Source: Opeltia flavorubescens (lineage: Eukaryota > Ascomycota > Lecanoromycetes > Teloschistales > Teloschistaceae). Taken from it: a stretch of 64,000 bases of DNA. Made by a program: the position numbers and the translations under genes. The DNA is taken from contig KE546975.1 in the NCBI GenBank assembly GCA_000442125.1, forward strand, positions 1,178,001 to 1,242,000, given 5' to 3'. Under the pieces are notes generated by a model. It was not told where the DNA came from. It ran no database searches and was given only the letters and a program-made list of their open reading frames with translations. Below are positions 1-11,716 of the stretch, in pieces (the first letter of the stretch is position 1; every line of letters starts with the position of its first letter).

Positions 1-1208
1 GGTAGGGCTTTGACATATGAGTAGAGGCGTAGAGGGACTTAGAAAATATCGAAAAGCACGGAAGGCCCCGAGGACGATGAGGATCCATCCGAGGAGGATC
101 ACTACCTGCTGTCTAGGTGATCCTGGCGTAATTATTCAGTATGGTACTGGAAATGGTATTGGAACTCCTTTTCCTGTGAAAAGCTCACCTCCCTTATGCC
201 AACGCCGTAGCCTCCGAATAGTGTTGCGAAGTAGATGGCTCGGTGGAGGATCTGGATCATCGCCATATATGGTCATGGCGACCCCATGGATTAGCAGCTT
301 ATGCAAGGAGTTGCTGAGGAATTCAAGAGCATATCCGAGCTATGCTTAGTAATAGAGGGTTTTTCACGTTGTGGAAAGTGGGATCGATCTAACGATCCAC
401 CAAGTTTGACACCTGGTATGGTGAGCGACCACATGGCCTGTCGCATGCCCGTTGCAGTTGCATGGCGCACTTGGCGGAAGCTATTTTCAGGTACCAGCAC
501 TTGGTGCCGATCACTCATATCCCTGAAGAAACCTAAGTATTTCTCCGATTTCTACAACGTAAGTGTGCTGGATTGCGTCTCCCGTCAACCAGAGTACTTT
601 CATCAAACATTAAAGCAATCAATGCTAGATATTAATCGCTTTGATATGGTAGATTTGATGATCAACAATGGCTCAATTCCAGCCAAGCACCAGCGGTTAG
701 ATATTGCCTCCTACCAAGTCACACCCTACTTGTGAGTAGGGATAGAAGGATGGCCATCTAGTATGGCATATGTTGTCACAAATGGAACAAGACTTGTTGA
801 CCCACGGGACTAGAATGGATTGCCGTTCGCAAATTTGGAGCTGAAGCTTGAGGTGAATCAAAAGTGTAGCATGACTCCACAAGCGATCATAGAATACGAA
901 ATTAAATAATGGATATATCTTGTAATTCAATCCATAGCGCGACCTCGCAGGCAATCCCCGCTCTGATTCGTAGCGGTCGTTCTTCCTTAGAATTCAGGTG
1001 CCTACGCCAAGGAATGCGAGTTTCAAGCCTTTATGCACCTCCTTGTTTACTGTACATCTTCAGCAAAACCAGTTGACGCAGCGCCATGATCTAGTGACGA
1101 GAAATCGCAGTGCGCTCATGCCAATGTTCGATTTTGAAGAACCCCAGATACTTTAGCTTTTAGTTGTCATATCCTCTGCTAGATGTAGGTCGATGGATAA
1201 CATTTATA
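1..1208. other. 5' intergenic stretch, no supported gene
   Basis: I see no coding region I can support here. A 144-codon open frame at 301-735 has an unconvincing composition and no recognisable motif. The last few hundred bases are probably the promoter and leader of the gene starting near 1209. Confidence 0.4.
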
Positions 1209-4200
1209 ATGCCTGAGGAAGTCGAGGCTTCAAACACCGATCATAGAAGCCGCATTCGCCACCGTTTGAAAGAGAAACTTTCTTATAGGGATAACAAGGC
1301 TTCCAAAGATAATCAAGTTCGGGAACAAGAAATCCAAAGTTTTCTCAGCGCACCAAAAGATGGGCGGATCGCCGTCACCACTCCTGATCATGAACTACCC
1401 CATGAACTGGATTCGTCGGAGGTCAGAAGCCTATCCAGCAATAGATCATACTCGCCAGCGAGGCGGAAGCCCCCAAGAAAGCCGAACCTTCATGTAGATT
1501 TTGTCGCTACATCCCCAGTCATTATCGGTGAGGGTGGAGATGAAGCAGCCTTGCCAGTTATCGAGCTTCTGCCGTCCCTTACCTTGTCTGTGGAAGCGCC
1601 GGCTGAAGCCTCGAGAAACGCTGTCTTCGAGCTTCCAACCACCACTGCATTCAAGATCCCAGCTGTACAGGTGCAACAAAATCAGGATGAGTCTTTTAGG
1701 CCAAGGTCGTTACTGCGAAGATCTACCGGACTCCGTGACCACGATCTAAATGAGCAAGACTCCGAGTCCGCTGGCTGGCACCAAAATGAGTCTAGTACAA
1801 GCCAAACTTCCAGTCCCGAGCGAGCAGATGTGATTCTCGAGGAAGACCGATATATGCCACATTCCAACTCTACAGAAAGCCATCACTCAACCAAAACAGT
1901 ATCCCCAGAGTATAACGCGACAGCTGGTATTAAGCAAAATATCGGAGGTATAAGCCGACGAAATATTGCCTATGAGCCACTACGACTACCTCTCCTCGAT
2001 CCTGCTACATCATTTACGAATTCATTGACTCCTTTGCCTTCGCCGCAACCTCCGAGAAGTCGGAGCATCTCTCCCAATGTGCGCCCTTCTCATGCGGCTG
2101 CATATAGTTCTGATGATTCGAAGCCTACCCCATCGGATGGGAGACTCCAAGATGTCAAGACCCAGCAGCCGCCACGCCCAAGTCGTCCTAAGGTGACGGT
2201 GGAAAATCGAGGATTATCTTTGAGGAACGTAGCAAAAGGTCTTAGTGACGATGCATTGCTTGACTTTGCGACACGGGTACAGCCTTACTGCAATGTTTTC
2301 CTTCTTGGGCTCAGTGCACGAGCAGAACCGACGCTTCAACAATGGATTATTGCGGCAAGCTGGTGGTTCTTGAAGGGACGGAGCGAGCTTGAGAGTTCCG
2401 TTCGATCTGGGCCTGGAAATGAAATCGCGCAGGCGAACGTTCCACGCCAACTAAAGCAGGCATACCTTGATCTTGCTAAGGCGTGGTGGATCGTTTCCGA
2501 GATTACTCCTGCCAGGCACCCCGAGGTAAAGGGATTGGAGACTCGAGGTCCAGTTCCTTTCGCAGCAATTATGCAAAGTTTCGTAGATACAAAAGTCGCA
2601 GAGCTCATCCAAATGCACCTATCAATTCTGTCCAATTTGAGGGCCCTGACTATGTCGATGAAGAGAAACAATAGACTGCCTCTTCATGGACTAGAGTTAC
2701 AAGGTCTGGATACGCGAATCTTCGTAGAATATCCGCTTCTATCGCCTAGCGCAGCAAGGCTGCTGTCGATCGAGAACTTGGGAAAGATTGCTTCTAAAAC
2801 ACACGCCGAGACAGCATCATTTTTCCCCATCCCGATCACAGACACCGAAAGTCATTTCAACTACGGGCGTATGTTCGTGGACGTTATCCTCGACCACGAC
2901 AAGGCTGAACGTCGAATCAGTATGCCCTGTCTTCTCTCAGTGCTCCGTGACAGAGGAGAGCGGAATATCACCATAGTTGTTGCCAGTCAGGATGGGCAAA
3001 TCCATCTGGTCATCCAGCCAGAGGGTGGTGTTGCACTGACCTGGCAAGATGCGCAATGGAAAACATCGGATCGATGTATCGACATTCACCTACCTGCGGA
3101 TTTTGGCGTCCGAGTCCAGTTTACTGACAAGGATTTCCGGACTGTCTGGGGGATCCACGATTATATACGGGCTGTGCAGAAACAAAGTCAAAGTGCGAAA
3201 CATGAACTTCTTGTATTCGAAAGAACTCTCCGATCATTCCAGCATTTTGAGAAGGGCAAGGATACCACGCTATTTCCTGCAGAACCGATCGAAGGCTGCA
3301 AAATGCGCTTGTTCGAGCGGTTCAGGGTCGTTGTCACTGGTGCGGGCGAACGTAAAGTCCATGACGGGTATCGATTACTGGTGGTCACTGCGACAAAAGT
3401 CAAGACGTTGAGCAGTGTGAGCCACAATCTGGGTGGACAGAACCCAATTGTGTTCAGCTATCTTCGAGATGAGCAGGGAGCGCCTGCAATACTTTTGAGA
3501 ATGTCGAAATCCTCCAACGATCCGTCCATGATAATGAGTTTCTCCCAAGAGGCGGATCGAGAGCTCCTCTACGCGATACTAAACGGCACCGATCATTCTA
3601 GCCATGAGAATAGTAGTAACATGTTGGGCCTGAAAGGTTGCAACATCTTGACCAATTTAGACTCCGAGAATCCATTGAGTAACAAGGCCGGCCTGCTAGG
3701 GACTTTCAATTGGAAACGGCTTCAAATTCTGGGCGGACTTGGACAACAATTCGAGCCGGATGGGCCTTCTCTCCGAATATGTGCGGAGTGTGACATGGGT
3801 AGTATCGCAGACCGTATCAATCTAGGTAGACCTCAGCAAAATCTGTATACAAGTTGGCATTCTAACGCACGATAGGTCCCGGCGAACTACAAATGCGTCT
3901 ACACTGTGACGCTGTAGACCGCATCGATATACTAAGAGCACCGCAAACGGACATGACGGCATGTTTCGCGGACAGCACTTTATCTAAGGAGCAGTATGTG
4001 GGCTTGCGACAACTCTTGGAATCCATTGCCCAAGCACCATCGTTAAGAGTCTTCCACTTTGGCTCGTTGAATGCCTTACATACCTTCCAAACACTGATCA
4101 CGCGCTTCTCGGTTCTCTTCGACGGTTTCGCGAAATCATTTGCCATCTCACGGAGGCGAATGGTTGTGCCCATACATAAGCGCTGGGAGGCTTCCACGAC

Positions 4201-4960
4201 ACGATTGCAGATCGTCAGGCACGACAAAACAATCCAACTAGTCGCTTTCTTTCAAGATTTCAACCATGGTTCATGTATGAATTTCGTTCTCAAGAGCACT
4301 GATGTGTTTGAATCTTTTTCGCGCTCCGGTACTCCCTACCTCTGCATTGTAGATGCTAAGTTTGCATTACCAAAGGAAGAAATAGACCCGAATCATAGGT
4401 TTGTCAATCTGGAGATGCCCGAGTATCCTGGAGAGCACGATGATATTACCATTGGCTTTGAGAACGATCTCGGTAATGACTTATTCTAACGGATGTCAGG
4501 GATTGGATTGCTAATCTTGGATAGATCGGGATGTCTTAAGTAATGCATTACCTGCTCCGGTGAATCAACTTTCCCGTCTCAGCTCTCTACGTAGATGACA
4601 AGAGAGAAGCCGGCGCCAATACGATTCCTTCAAAGAAAATACTCAAGGAAGATTTATTGGAGAAGTACCAATCGAAGGTATGATAGATCGCCTTGCGAAG
4701 GATCCTAGGGTTAGTCTGGTCAAATATGTTTCGTTGGATCTTTTCATTTCTTTTACTTCTCTACAATATGTTCGCGAGCAATTCATTCAATGGCCTGCGT
4801 TTTGCATTGACAGAACGAGGAGCTGATTATCCTCCAAGAGCCATCGGGTAGTATCGGCAGACAGCATCCGAAAGTGCGTCATCGCACACTAGGTAGGAGT
4901 CTTTACAGCCGAAATAGGTCGACGTCGAGTCAACTGTTGGGCCAAGATTCCACTGTTTGA
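1209..4960 (+). CDS. Large orphan protein (about 1100-1160 aa), 3' end uncertain
   Basis: I do not recognise the family. I chose the start at the ATG at 1209 because the following residues (MPEEVEASNTDHRSRIRH) look coding; an in-frame ATG at 1164 is possible. The first 350 residues are polar, Ser/Pro-rich and probably disordered; the rest looks globular. Intron 1 is 3826-3875 (GTAGAC, TCTAAC branch, TAG; phase 1). Intron 2 is probably 4473-4524 (GCTAAT branch). The frame after intron 2 stops at 4596-4598, giving about 1095 aa. Directly beyond, shifted by one base, a protein-like frame continues (KKILKEDLLEKYQSK), crosses a good intron at 4678-4813 and stops at 4958-4960. Either an alternative splice (for example 4473-4594) or a one-base frameshift near 4595 would join the two parts. 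A frame without intron 2 would stop at 4489. Function is unknown; gene existence is likely. Confidence 0.62.
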
Positions 4961-5010
4961 CATTGTTGAGATAAGCAGCTGAAGCATTTCTGAGGGCGTA
5001 AATCTAGCAA

Positions 5011-6308
5011 ATGATGGGAGAAAATGCCACGAATGGAATCAATGTTCCCAAAACTCTAGAACCGAGGTCCTGCACTCGAGCCATCCACGCAGATGATACC
5101 CTGAACACTGCTCCAGATGTTGCTGCTCCGTTGCATGTCTCTACAACGTTCCGCTACGACAATGATCCGAATGCTCTAATCCCAGCCTCAGATGCTGCCG
5201 TGCGTCTTCCTTATCGAGTTCTCCTGCTTCTGTGATTGCCAGCCTGACGCCGTATTCCCAGAGTCACGATACAGAAGCTCATGTGTATTCACGGATTACG
5301 GCTCCCAACGCCGCCCGCTTCGAAAAGATCCTGTCATCGCTCCTCGGCGCGCCCTGTGTGACCTACTCTTCAGGTCTGTCGGCTCTTCATGCCGTGTATG
5401 TTCGTCTAAATCCCAAGCGCGTCTCCATTGGTGGGGGATACCACGGTTCACATGGGGTCCTTGCTATTCATCAAAGGCTTTGCGGCACTGAACTCCTCCC
5501 ACTAGATTGTCCGGCTTCAGATCTTTCCTCCGGCGACGTGATCCACCTCGAGACCCCGCTGAATCCCACCGGGGAAGCGTACAACATCAAAGCCTACGCA
5601 GAGAAAGCGCATAGCCGTGGTGCGATACTCCTCGTAGATGCCACTTTTGGACCTCCAGGTCTGCAAGCCCCTTTTGAATGGGGCGCAGACATCGTGATGC
5701 ATAGCGGAACCAAGTATCTCGGCGGGCATAGCGACTTGCTTTGTGGTGTCTTGGCCACCAAGAACGAAAAATGGCTCGCTGGACTGAAGGACGACAGGGC
5801 ATTCCTGGGAAGTGTGATGGGCAGCATGGAGGGCTGGCTTGGTGTGCGAAGCCTTCGAACACTGGATCTGAGGGTGAAACGGCAGAGCGAGAATGCCAGC
5901 AAACTTGTCCAGTGGCTAGAAAGCTGCAGAAACACTGACAGGGAGGACGAGGAAGCAGCACTCGTCAAGGCGGTCGTTCATAGTGTTCAGCATGCTTCGC
6001 TGCAACATGAGGATATGCATTGGCTAAAGGAACAGATGCCGAATGGTTTTGGGCCGGTTTTTGCGTTTCTGGTCAAGGAGGAGTGGATGGCAAGGAAATT
6101 ACCGAGCTTGTTGTCGCTCTTTCATCATGCTACGAGTTTAGGAGCTGTGGAGAGCTTGATTGAGTGGAGGAGCATGAGCGATGAGACGGTTGACCGAAGG
6201 GTGTTGAGGGTAAGTGTTGGGATTGAAGACTGGGAGGATCTGAAGGCAGATCTGTCAGGAGCGTTGCTGGCCTTGATTGATAAAAGGAATGTCATTCCAA
6301 CACTGTAG
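5011..6308 (+). CDS. Cys/Met-metabolism PLP-dependent enzyme (cystathionine gamma-synthase/beta-lyase type)
   Basis: This is a transsulfuration-type enzyme acting on sulphur amino acids with pyridoxal phosphate. Exons are 5011-5199 and 5262-6308; the 62-nt intron has a CTGAC branch 14 nt before the acceptor and is phase 0. The product is 411 aa, the usual length for the short members of this fold. The N-terminal signature ARAIHADD-like segment, YSRITAPNAARFE, and the Schiff-base region (VMHSGTKYLGGHSD, lysine in SGTK) are all present. Substrate choice between cystathionine gamma-synthase, gamma-lyase and beta-lyase cannot be fixed by eye. The family is secure and the exact reaction is inferred. 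Confidence 0.87.
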
Positions 6309-6929
6309 GTAAGGCTGGTAAATATTGGTGTTGTCTCCATTGTGCTTTCCTTGTCACGGGTGTTTACTGCATTAGCCAATCAGGGATGATGGATTTCATT
6401 GTTGTGATCGTAGCGAAGGAGAAGGTTACATGACAAGGGGAGCCAACTCACTTTTAAGGTGGCAGCCCAGCAAAAAGTGAGCTCATCTCGGCTGTCTCAT
6501 AAGGTGAATGGTTGCAGAAGTGAAAGACAGGCATCATCATTGCAGTGCTCTGAAGATCTTGAAGTCCATCCTTTTTTTTCATCTTCCTTTGCTTGCTGAA
6601 ACATTCTATTTCCTTGTCAGCAAAGACCCATCTCAATGTCCTTGACAGACTTCTTCAATTCCCAGTAAGATCCATCTCCACGTCGTTGATAGCCTGTTTC
6701 AACTGCCAAAGAGAGCCATCTCAACGCCGTCGATAGCCAATTCAACTGTCCACGTAGTCGTGATATCGAGGTTCGTACAGCTCCAATGCAGTGCTATATC
6801 GTTGAAACTCAGCTGACAAAGCTAGGAACCTCTCTTTTGACGTGCAGTTGCTTCCATATCACCGATACACAACTTCGAAGCTTCAAGAAGCCGAGATAAC
6901 AAGAACCACAACACGAAATACGCTTTGAA
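6309..6929. other. Intergenic region / leader of the DUF4185-like gene
   Basis: No gene is seen. The notable content is the 44-bp tandem repeat at 6628-6759, listed separately. The final 150 bases are probably promoter and 5' leader of the next gene. Confidence 0.5.
6628..6759. repeat. Imperfect tandem repeat, 3 x 44 bp
   Basis: Three adjacent copies begin at 6628, 6672 and 6716, each opening with CCATCTC and sharing the cores GTC(C/G)TTGA(C/T)AG and TTCAA(C/T)T. The third has a two-base internal deletion. Copies differ at many positions, so the array is old. It ends about 170 bp before the start codon at 6930, within the probable promoter or 5' leader. Confidence 0.75.
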
Positions 6930-8426
6930 ATGTCGTTATTTCAATCCTCCAAGAGATCAGGCACGCAGCCAGTTGTTCCCATTCAGCATGGCTCTCACGA
7001 CGGTCATTCTATATGGCTCGACCAAGGACCACAGGTTGAGAACGTGAACTTATTGGGCTATGTCGATACTCCAGGTCGCCCTTTCTACTCTCGTGATATC
7101 GGACGCTCTTTCAGCCTTGACGGACACATCTACCTCATGTATGGGGACACGTTTTGCAACGATGCCGGAATCTCCAGCAATACGTACCAGATTGTCCCTG
7201 ACAGATCCAGACCTAGGGATGCATACTACCTCTCTCATGATACCAATGGCTATGTGTATCCTTTAATCAAGCTCGATGGAGAAGAGTTGTGCTATCTGAA
7301 CAAGCCAGAGAACGTAGGGAAACGCATTGCCTTTTGGTGTTTCGGAGGTGTGGTGGAGATCACAAATGGCGTCGGTTGGATATGGTACCAGAAGCACATC
7401 ATCAGTCACAATGGTGGATCGGTGTTGGCCGGAGTTGGTATTGCACGCATTTCGCGTGACAGGAACACACGTGCAGGAGAGCTGTCGAGCGCTCGGATGC
7501 CTGGGATGATGTTCAAGCCTGATGAGCCTCTTTTCGGATCTTTCTCTGCTCTGCGCGAAGGGAACATGGTCTACCTATGGGGCCAAATCGGTACCGACGT
7601 CTTTCTTGCTCGAGCTGAAAAAGAAGTCTGCCAACAACGCCATCAATACCGTTTCTGGAATGGACGAGAGTATGTGATGAACATCAGGGATGCCACTCCT
7701 GTCCTTCAAGATTTCCAGCAAGGGCAAGTTTTCAAGTCCAACCTGTTCGGAGGGAGATTGCCATGGCAATTCGTCGGCGTGACCAAGTTCGGTGACAGCA
7801 TGGTAATGCTGGGTTGTGCGTCCCGGTTGGAGGGCCCATGGGACGTACGTCCGCTGTTCAGAGCCACCGGAATCAAGCAACCTCACGCGTACCAGTACTG
7901 TATCTATTCACATCCATGGTTTGACGAACACAGCACGGATCGGCTGCTAGTTTCCTGGTGCGATCCATGGCCTGGGGGGGTGATAATGGCTGAAGTCCGC
8001 TTCAAGAAGTGTGAGTTTGGTGTACTGATTGGAGTGATGCGACAAGGCTGAAAAGGTGTTACAGACTCTCGAGTCTACTGGACTGCAATTACTCTTGGGG
8101 GTTTGGCCGGTAGGGAGTTAGTATCCATTGTCAATGAAAACGGTTGTTAATACACGCCAGAAAACGTTGCCTGCGCGGCATTACGGAAGGCCATGGAGGT
8201 TTGCAGAGCAAGCAACTTCCAGTACCAGCAATGGTACAACCCCTACCGATTGGTGCTCATGAGCACTGATCAGAGGACGGTAGACCAGGGGATAGAGGTG
8301 GTACTTGACCATATGAGTCGGGTGGACAGGGAGATGACGTCACATGCCGGAGACAGCACGTTGCGGAGGGTGCGAAGTCGAGGTATCAGTTTTTCGGAAC
8401 GTGTGATGGATTGTTTTAGGCGCTAG
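6930..8426 (+). CDS. DUF4185-like putative beta-propeller protein with C-terminal helical tail
   Basis: Exons 6930-8010, 8065-8109 and 8161-8426 give 463 aa. Both introns (54 and 51 nt) have good donors (GTGAGT, GTAGGG) and fit in phase. The 45-nt middle exon joins the main body to a downstream 77-codon ORF that would otherwise look like a separate gene. The body has repeated aromatic-rich strands, with LYMYGDTFC-like text near residue 75 and two GxVWxW-like segments. These resemble DUF4185 and other glycosidase-like propellers. The last 85 residues appear helical and charged and are not part of that fold. No signal peptide is seen. Function is unknown; a carbohydrate-related role is only an inference from fold. 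Confidence 0.68.
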
Positions 8427-8621
8427 AAAAGGGGGCGTTATCAGAGAATATCGGTATCGTAGAAAAGTCATAATTGATGTTCTTTACACGTGATCTCGGT
8501 CCACTAGAAGTCGATATCACAGGCGCACAAGGCGCAAAGCAATGTCTTGGCGTCGATTTGTCAGCATGAACTTGTTGAAATTGATTTATCAGAGAGCTTC
8601 ACTTGATACACTACAACCACC

Positions 8622-9367
8622 ATGGCTAACTATCTCGCCTCCATCTTCGGTACAGAACAAGATAAGGTCAACTGCTCGTTCTACTACAAAATTGGCGCCT
8701 GCCGTCACGGCGATCGCTGTTCGCGCAAACATGTCAAACCCTCGTACTCGCAGACCATCCTCCTCCCCAACCTGTACCAGAACCCGGCCTACGATCCCAA
8801 GAACAAGATGAACGCCAGTCAGCTTCAGAATCACTTCGACGCCTTTTATGAGGATTTCTGGTGCGAGATGTGCAAGTATGGGGAGATTGAGGAGGTTGTG
8901 GTTTGTGATAATAATAATGATCGTACGTTATCCTTTCCCTTTTTCTGCTTTGTAACCTTTGATGCCTTAATCACCGATGGCTGTATCTAAAGGCCCAGAA
9001 AACATACGCTGACAAATGCTTGACGCTGCTGTATACAGACCTGATCGGCAATGTCTACGCCCGCTTCAAATACGAAGATTCCGCCCAGCAAGCCTGCGAC
9101 ACCCTCAATTCGCGCTGGTACGCTGCCAGGCCTATCTACTGCGAGCTTTCTCCCGTTACCGATTTTCGCGAAGCGTGCTGCAGGCTCAACAGTGGGGAAG
9201 GGTGTGTGAGGGGCGGGTTCTGCAATTTCATACACCGGAAGGAACCAAGTCCGGAGTTGGAGCGGGAACTAGAGCTAGGCATGAAGAAGTGGTTGAAGGT
9301 TCGAGGGAGGGATGAGAGGAGTATGACTCGGAGTCCAAGTCCGGAGCCGACGAGGAAGAGATATTGA
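8622..9367 (+). CDS. U2AF1: U2AF small subunit (U2AF35/U2AF23), splicing factor
   Basis: This subunit recognises the 3' splice-site AG as part of the U2AF heterodimer in the nucleus. Exons are 8622-8922 and 9039-9367; the intron is 116 nt, GTACGT...CAG, phase 1. The product is 209 aa. The order is classical: CCCH zinc finger 1 (CSFYYKIGACRHGDRCSRKH, about residues 18-37), an atypical RRM (UHM) from about 43 to 145, then CCCH zinc finger 2 (CCRLNSGEGCVRGGFCNFIH). The C-terminal tail after residue 170 is short, with only a few RS/SP pairs, as in fission-yeast U2AF23 and unlike human U2AF35. The identity is secure. Confidence 0.96.
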
Positions 9368-9735
9368 GAGAAGATCCAAATGGACGGCGTTGGTGTTGGT
9401 GGCACATTCAATGCTTTGGCAAAGGCTGCATGGCAAAAAGCAAGGCGTTCCCGATGAGGCAGATCTACGCTTGTACATTCCGAAGGGAAATAAATGCAAA
9501 TCAAATGTATTTGTTCTCATCTATTTCGCTAGTCGTTGATACATTATTCGGCTCCCTGTGCCTTGATCGTATTGTATACCGCCGTCGTAACCCATAACGC
9601 CCAGTAGATGCGCTCCGTTCGCTGAAGAATGTCGGCCAAGTAGTATCCTCCAGCGCCATCTTGCTACCCTGCCATAAACCTCCATCCGTCGTTTACCCAA
9701 AATACGGAGGACTTGTCGGGGATTCTTGACCAGCC
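9368..9735. other. Convergent intergenic gap
   Basis: This lies between the 3' ends of U2AF35 and the membrane-protein gene. I see only short meaningless ORFs. Confidence 0.5.
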
Positions 9736-10895
9736 TTAGGGAAATTTGACTTTGCGTTTCCCATCCCCGAACCATCCATTCACTCCCAGCCAGACCATAA
9801 CGATAGTGACACCAGTCGTCGTGGCGACAAGCAGTAGACCGCCGACCAGAAGTCGTCGCTTGCTGCGTTTATAACTTGTTTCTTGGTGTTCGATGAAGGA
9901 TTTACTGTTCGTCGATGTCAGGTGAGAGTTTCAAGTAAACAAATAAGAGTAGATCTCCCTTGGAGGACCTGCTAAGTCAGGGGTATGGGGAAGAGACAAA
10001 AGGCCTTGAAAAGAACAAATTTGGAGGCTTGCGGGGAAATGCAACATACGCTACGGGAGACACAGTGTTGGGTCATACGTACGAATGTCTTAGCTCTGGT
10101 CGAGATCGAGTTGAAGAAGTAGACGCAATCTGAACGAGAGTGACTGGCTCTTTCGCTGTAGCCTCGTCGTGGTGAGTCGGCATAGAGAAGCGCTCCCAGA
10201 AGCCAGGATCCTGGATAGCCATATCTCCGATATTCGTATGGTCGTTACTCAGGTAAGAAGTTGATTAGGATTTTAAGTCGACGTAGGATGGTCCAACTAG
10301 ATCGTGAAGAAGGGTAGGAAAGGTTACACTTTTGGTTGACGAAGATAATGAAGATAAAGACCAGGACACAAATACTACATCCGACTCCAACCTGAGTCAA
10401 GGCGTTTGGGGGTATCTCAACAAGGACGAAAAGAGGGAGAACGATGCCGCTAAGGTAAATAAGAATGCTGCTGTATAGAGTATTGAGTAGTAACGACGGG
10501 GAGAAGCAGGTATAAAGTCATGTATTGCGTAGCAAATATGGAGACGGTATGTCTACGATCGATGACCTACGCTTCGAGATTAGGTCCTGATCGAGGAACC
10601 CCCAGGCGATGTAAGACAAGATTGGGTAGAAGATGGCCGGTAAAGCTGTGATGCATTGACGTTTCATGCCCGTTAAGGTTGTTTGAAGCCGGCAAAAGCC
10701 ACGGAAAGATGGGGGGTTTCTAGAAGCCAGCTGAACGAACGATGCAGTGACGATAACTAGTATATTAGAATAGTACGAATCGAAGTCGCTCGCGCGTAGC
10801 GCTTGATATCAATTGGGCGCCAAAGAATCATAGTGTGTACGCAAGTCAACAACCAAGCAGCCGGCAGTCGCATACAGAAACAAGAACGAGGACAT
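9736..10895 (-). CDS. Predicted multi-pass membrane protein, about 250 aa, heavily split by introns
   Basis: No family is recognised. Reading the minus strand gives a chain of phase-compatible exons: 10895-10841 (MSSFLFLYATAGCLVVDL), an exon starting at 10756 (IVTASFVQLASRNPPSF, then a hydrophobic stretch ending IAWGFLDQDLISK), an exon ending at 10330 (IVLPLFVLVEIPP ... VLVFIFIIFVNQ), 10247-10083 (polar segment NIGDMAIQDPGFWERF) and 9904-9736 (basic stretch KRSKRR, then a hydrophobic segment, then a basic tail and stop). There are four to five membrane segments. The last two introns have strong sites (GTGTAAC, CCTAATC, GAG; GTACGT, CTGAC, CAG). The junction between the second and third exons (about 10440-10590) is not resolved, and further upstream exons are possible. 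The end of the gene is more certain than its start. Confidence 0.55.
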
Positions 10896-11716
10896 CCGAA
10901 AATTGTGTTGGCGCCGATTGAGCCTAGAATACGGAAGTGGCAGGCGCGCGAAATCACTAGTTATGCTATCTCCGCATGTTTTTGCTTAGATCGAGCGAGG
11001 TGGCCATGTTGAAGGACTGAATACGCAGCATTGAAGATTGTATTAAGATCAAATCTGCTCAGCGAAGTTTTTGTTATAAGAGCCACTTTGATATGGACTT
11101 GACTCGGAACTTTGGCTGTTATACAAGTGGTTAATAATAACACACAATATACAACCAACACCTCCCGCGGGCTTGTGGATGCAATGCGACGCACTACTTT
11201 ACGCTGGATTGGAAATGGCCAGGTTCCTGGCTGCAAGAGAAGGAAAAAAAAGGACTTATGAAAATCGAAGTAATGTAGTGATATTTCAGGGAGATTTGTT
11301 TTTCAATGCTCTGTGAACGTTTGGACACGTACCGAGAAGAGGCCGATCTACAACTTAGTTGGTCGAAGTCATCAAGAGAAAGCGTTGCTTTAGATTTTTC
11401 CTATCTATTGAAAAGAAGGAAAACGCTCTGGACCTACGAGGTGGCAGACCAAACGAGCGACATGAAAGAAATCGACCGAAAAAGATTCTTCTTCCACTAT
11501 GAAAATAGCTGGCTCGATCATGGCTGGCCATTGAGCAACGTAAAGCTTGGCGAAGGTTCTCCACAATTTATCGTGCTCGACATAAAGAAGCAATGTGTTC
11601 TAGAGCTGTCAAATAGCAATGAGTCAGCGGCGTGGGGGAGGCTACAGTAGCGTCCTGCGGTTGATTTTAGGTTTCTTAAACAAGTAAAACCTGGGTAAAA
11701 CATTTGTATTAAAGCC
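10896..11716. other. Divergent intergenic region
   Basis: This stretch separates the membrane-protein gene from the DUF3605 gene. A 114-codon frame at 11306-11650 has no motif and I do not support it. The region is otherwise presumably promoter. Confidence 0.4.

Noticed and set aside
301-735. 144-codon ORF near the left edge
   Set aside because: No motif, irregular composition and no convincing splice partners.
5587-5968. Two minus-strand ORFs of 124 codons
   Set aside because: Both are shadows of the conserved PLP-enzyme coding sequence.
8193-8426. Separate small gene of 77 codons
   Set aside because: The frame extends upstream in coding-like text to an acceptor at 8160 and splices in phase to the DUF4185-like gene, so it is that gene's last exon.
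11306-11650. 114-codon ORF
   Set aside because: It lies in the promoter region of the DUF3605 gene, has no recognisable feature and overlaps several competing frames.
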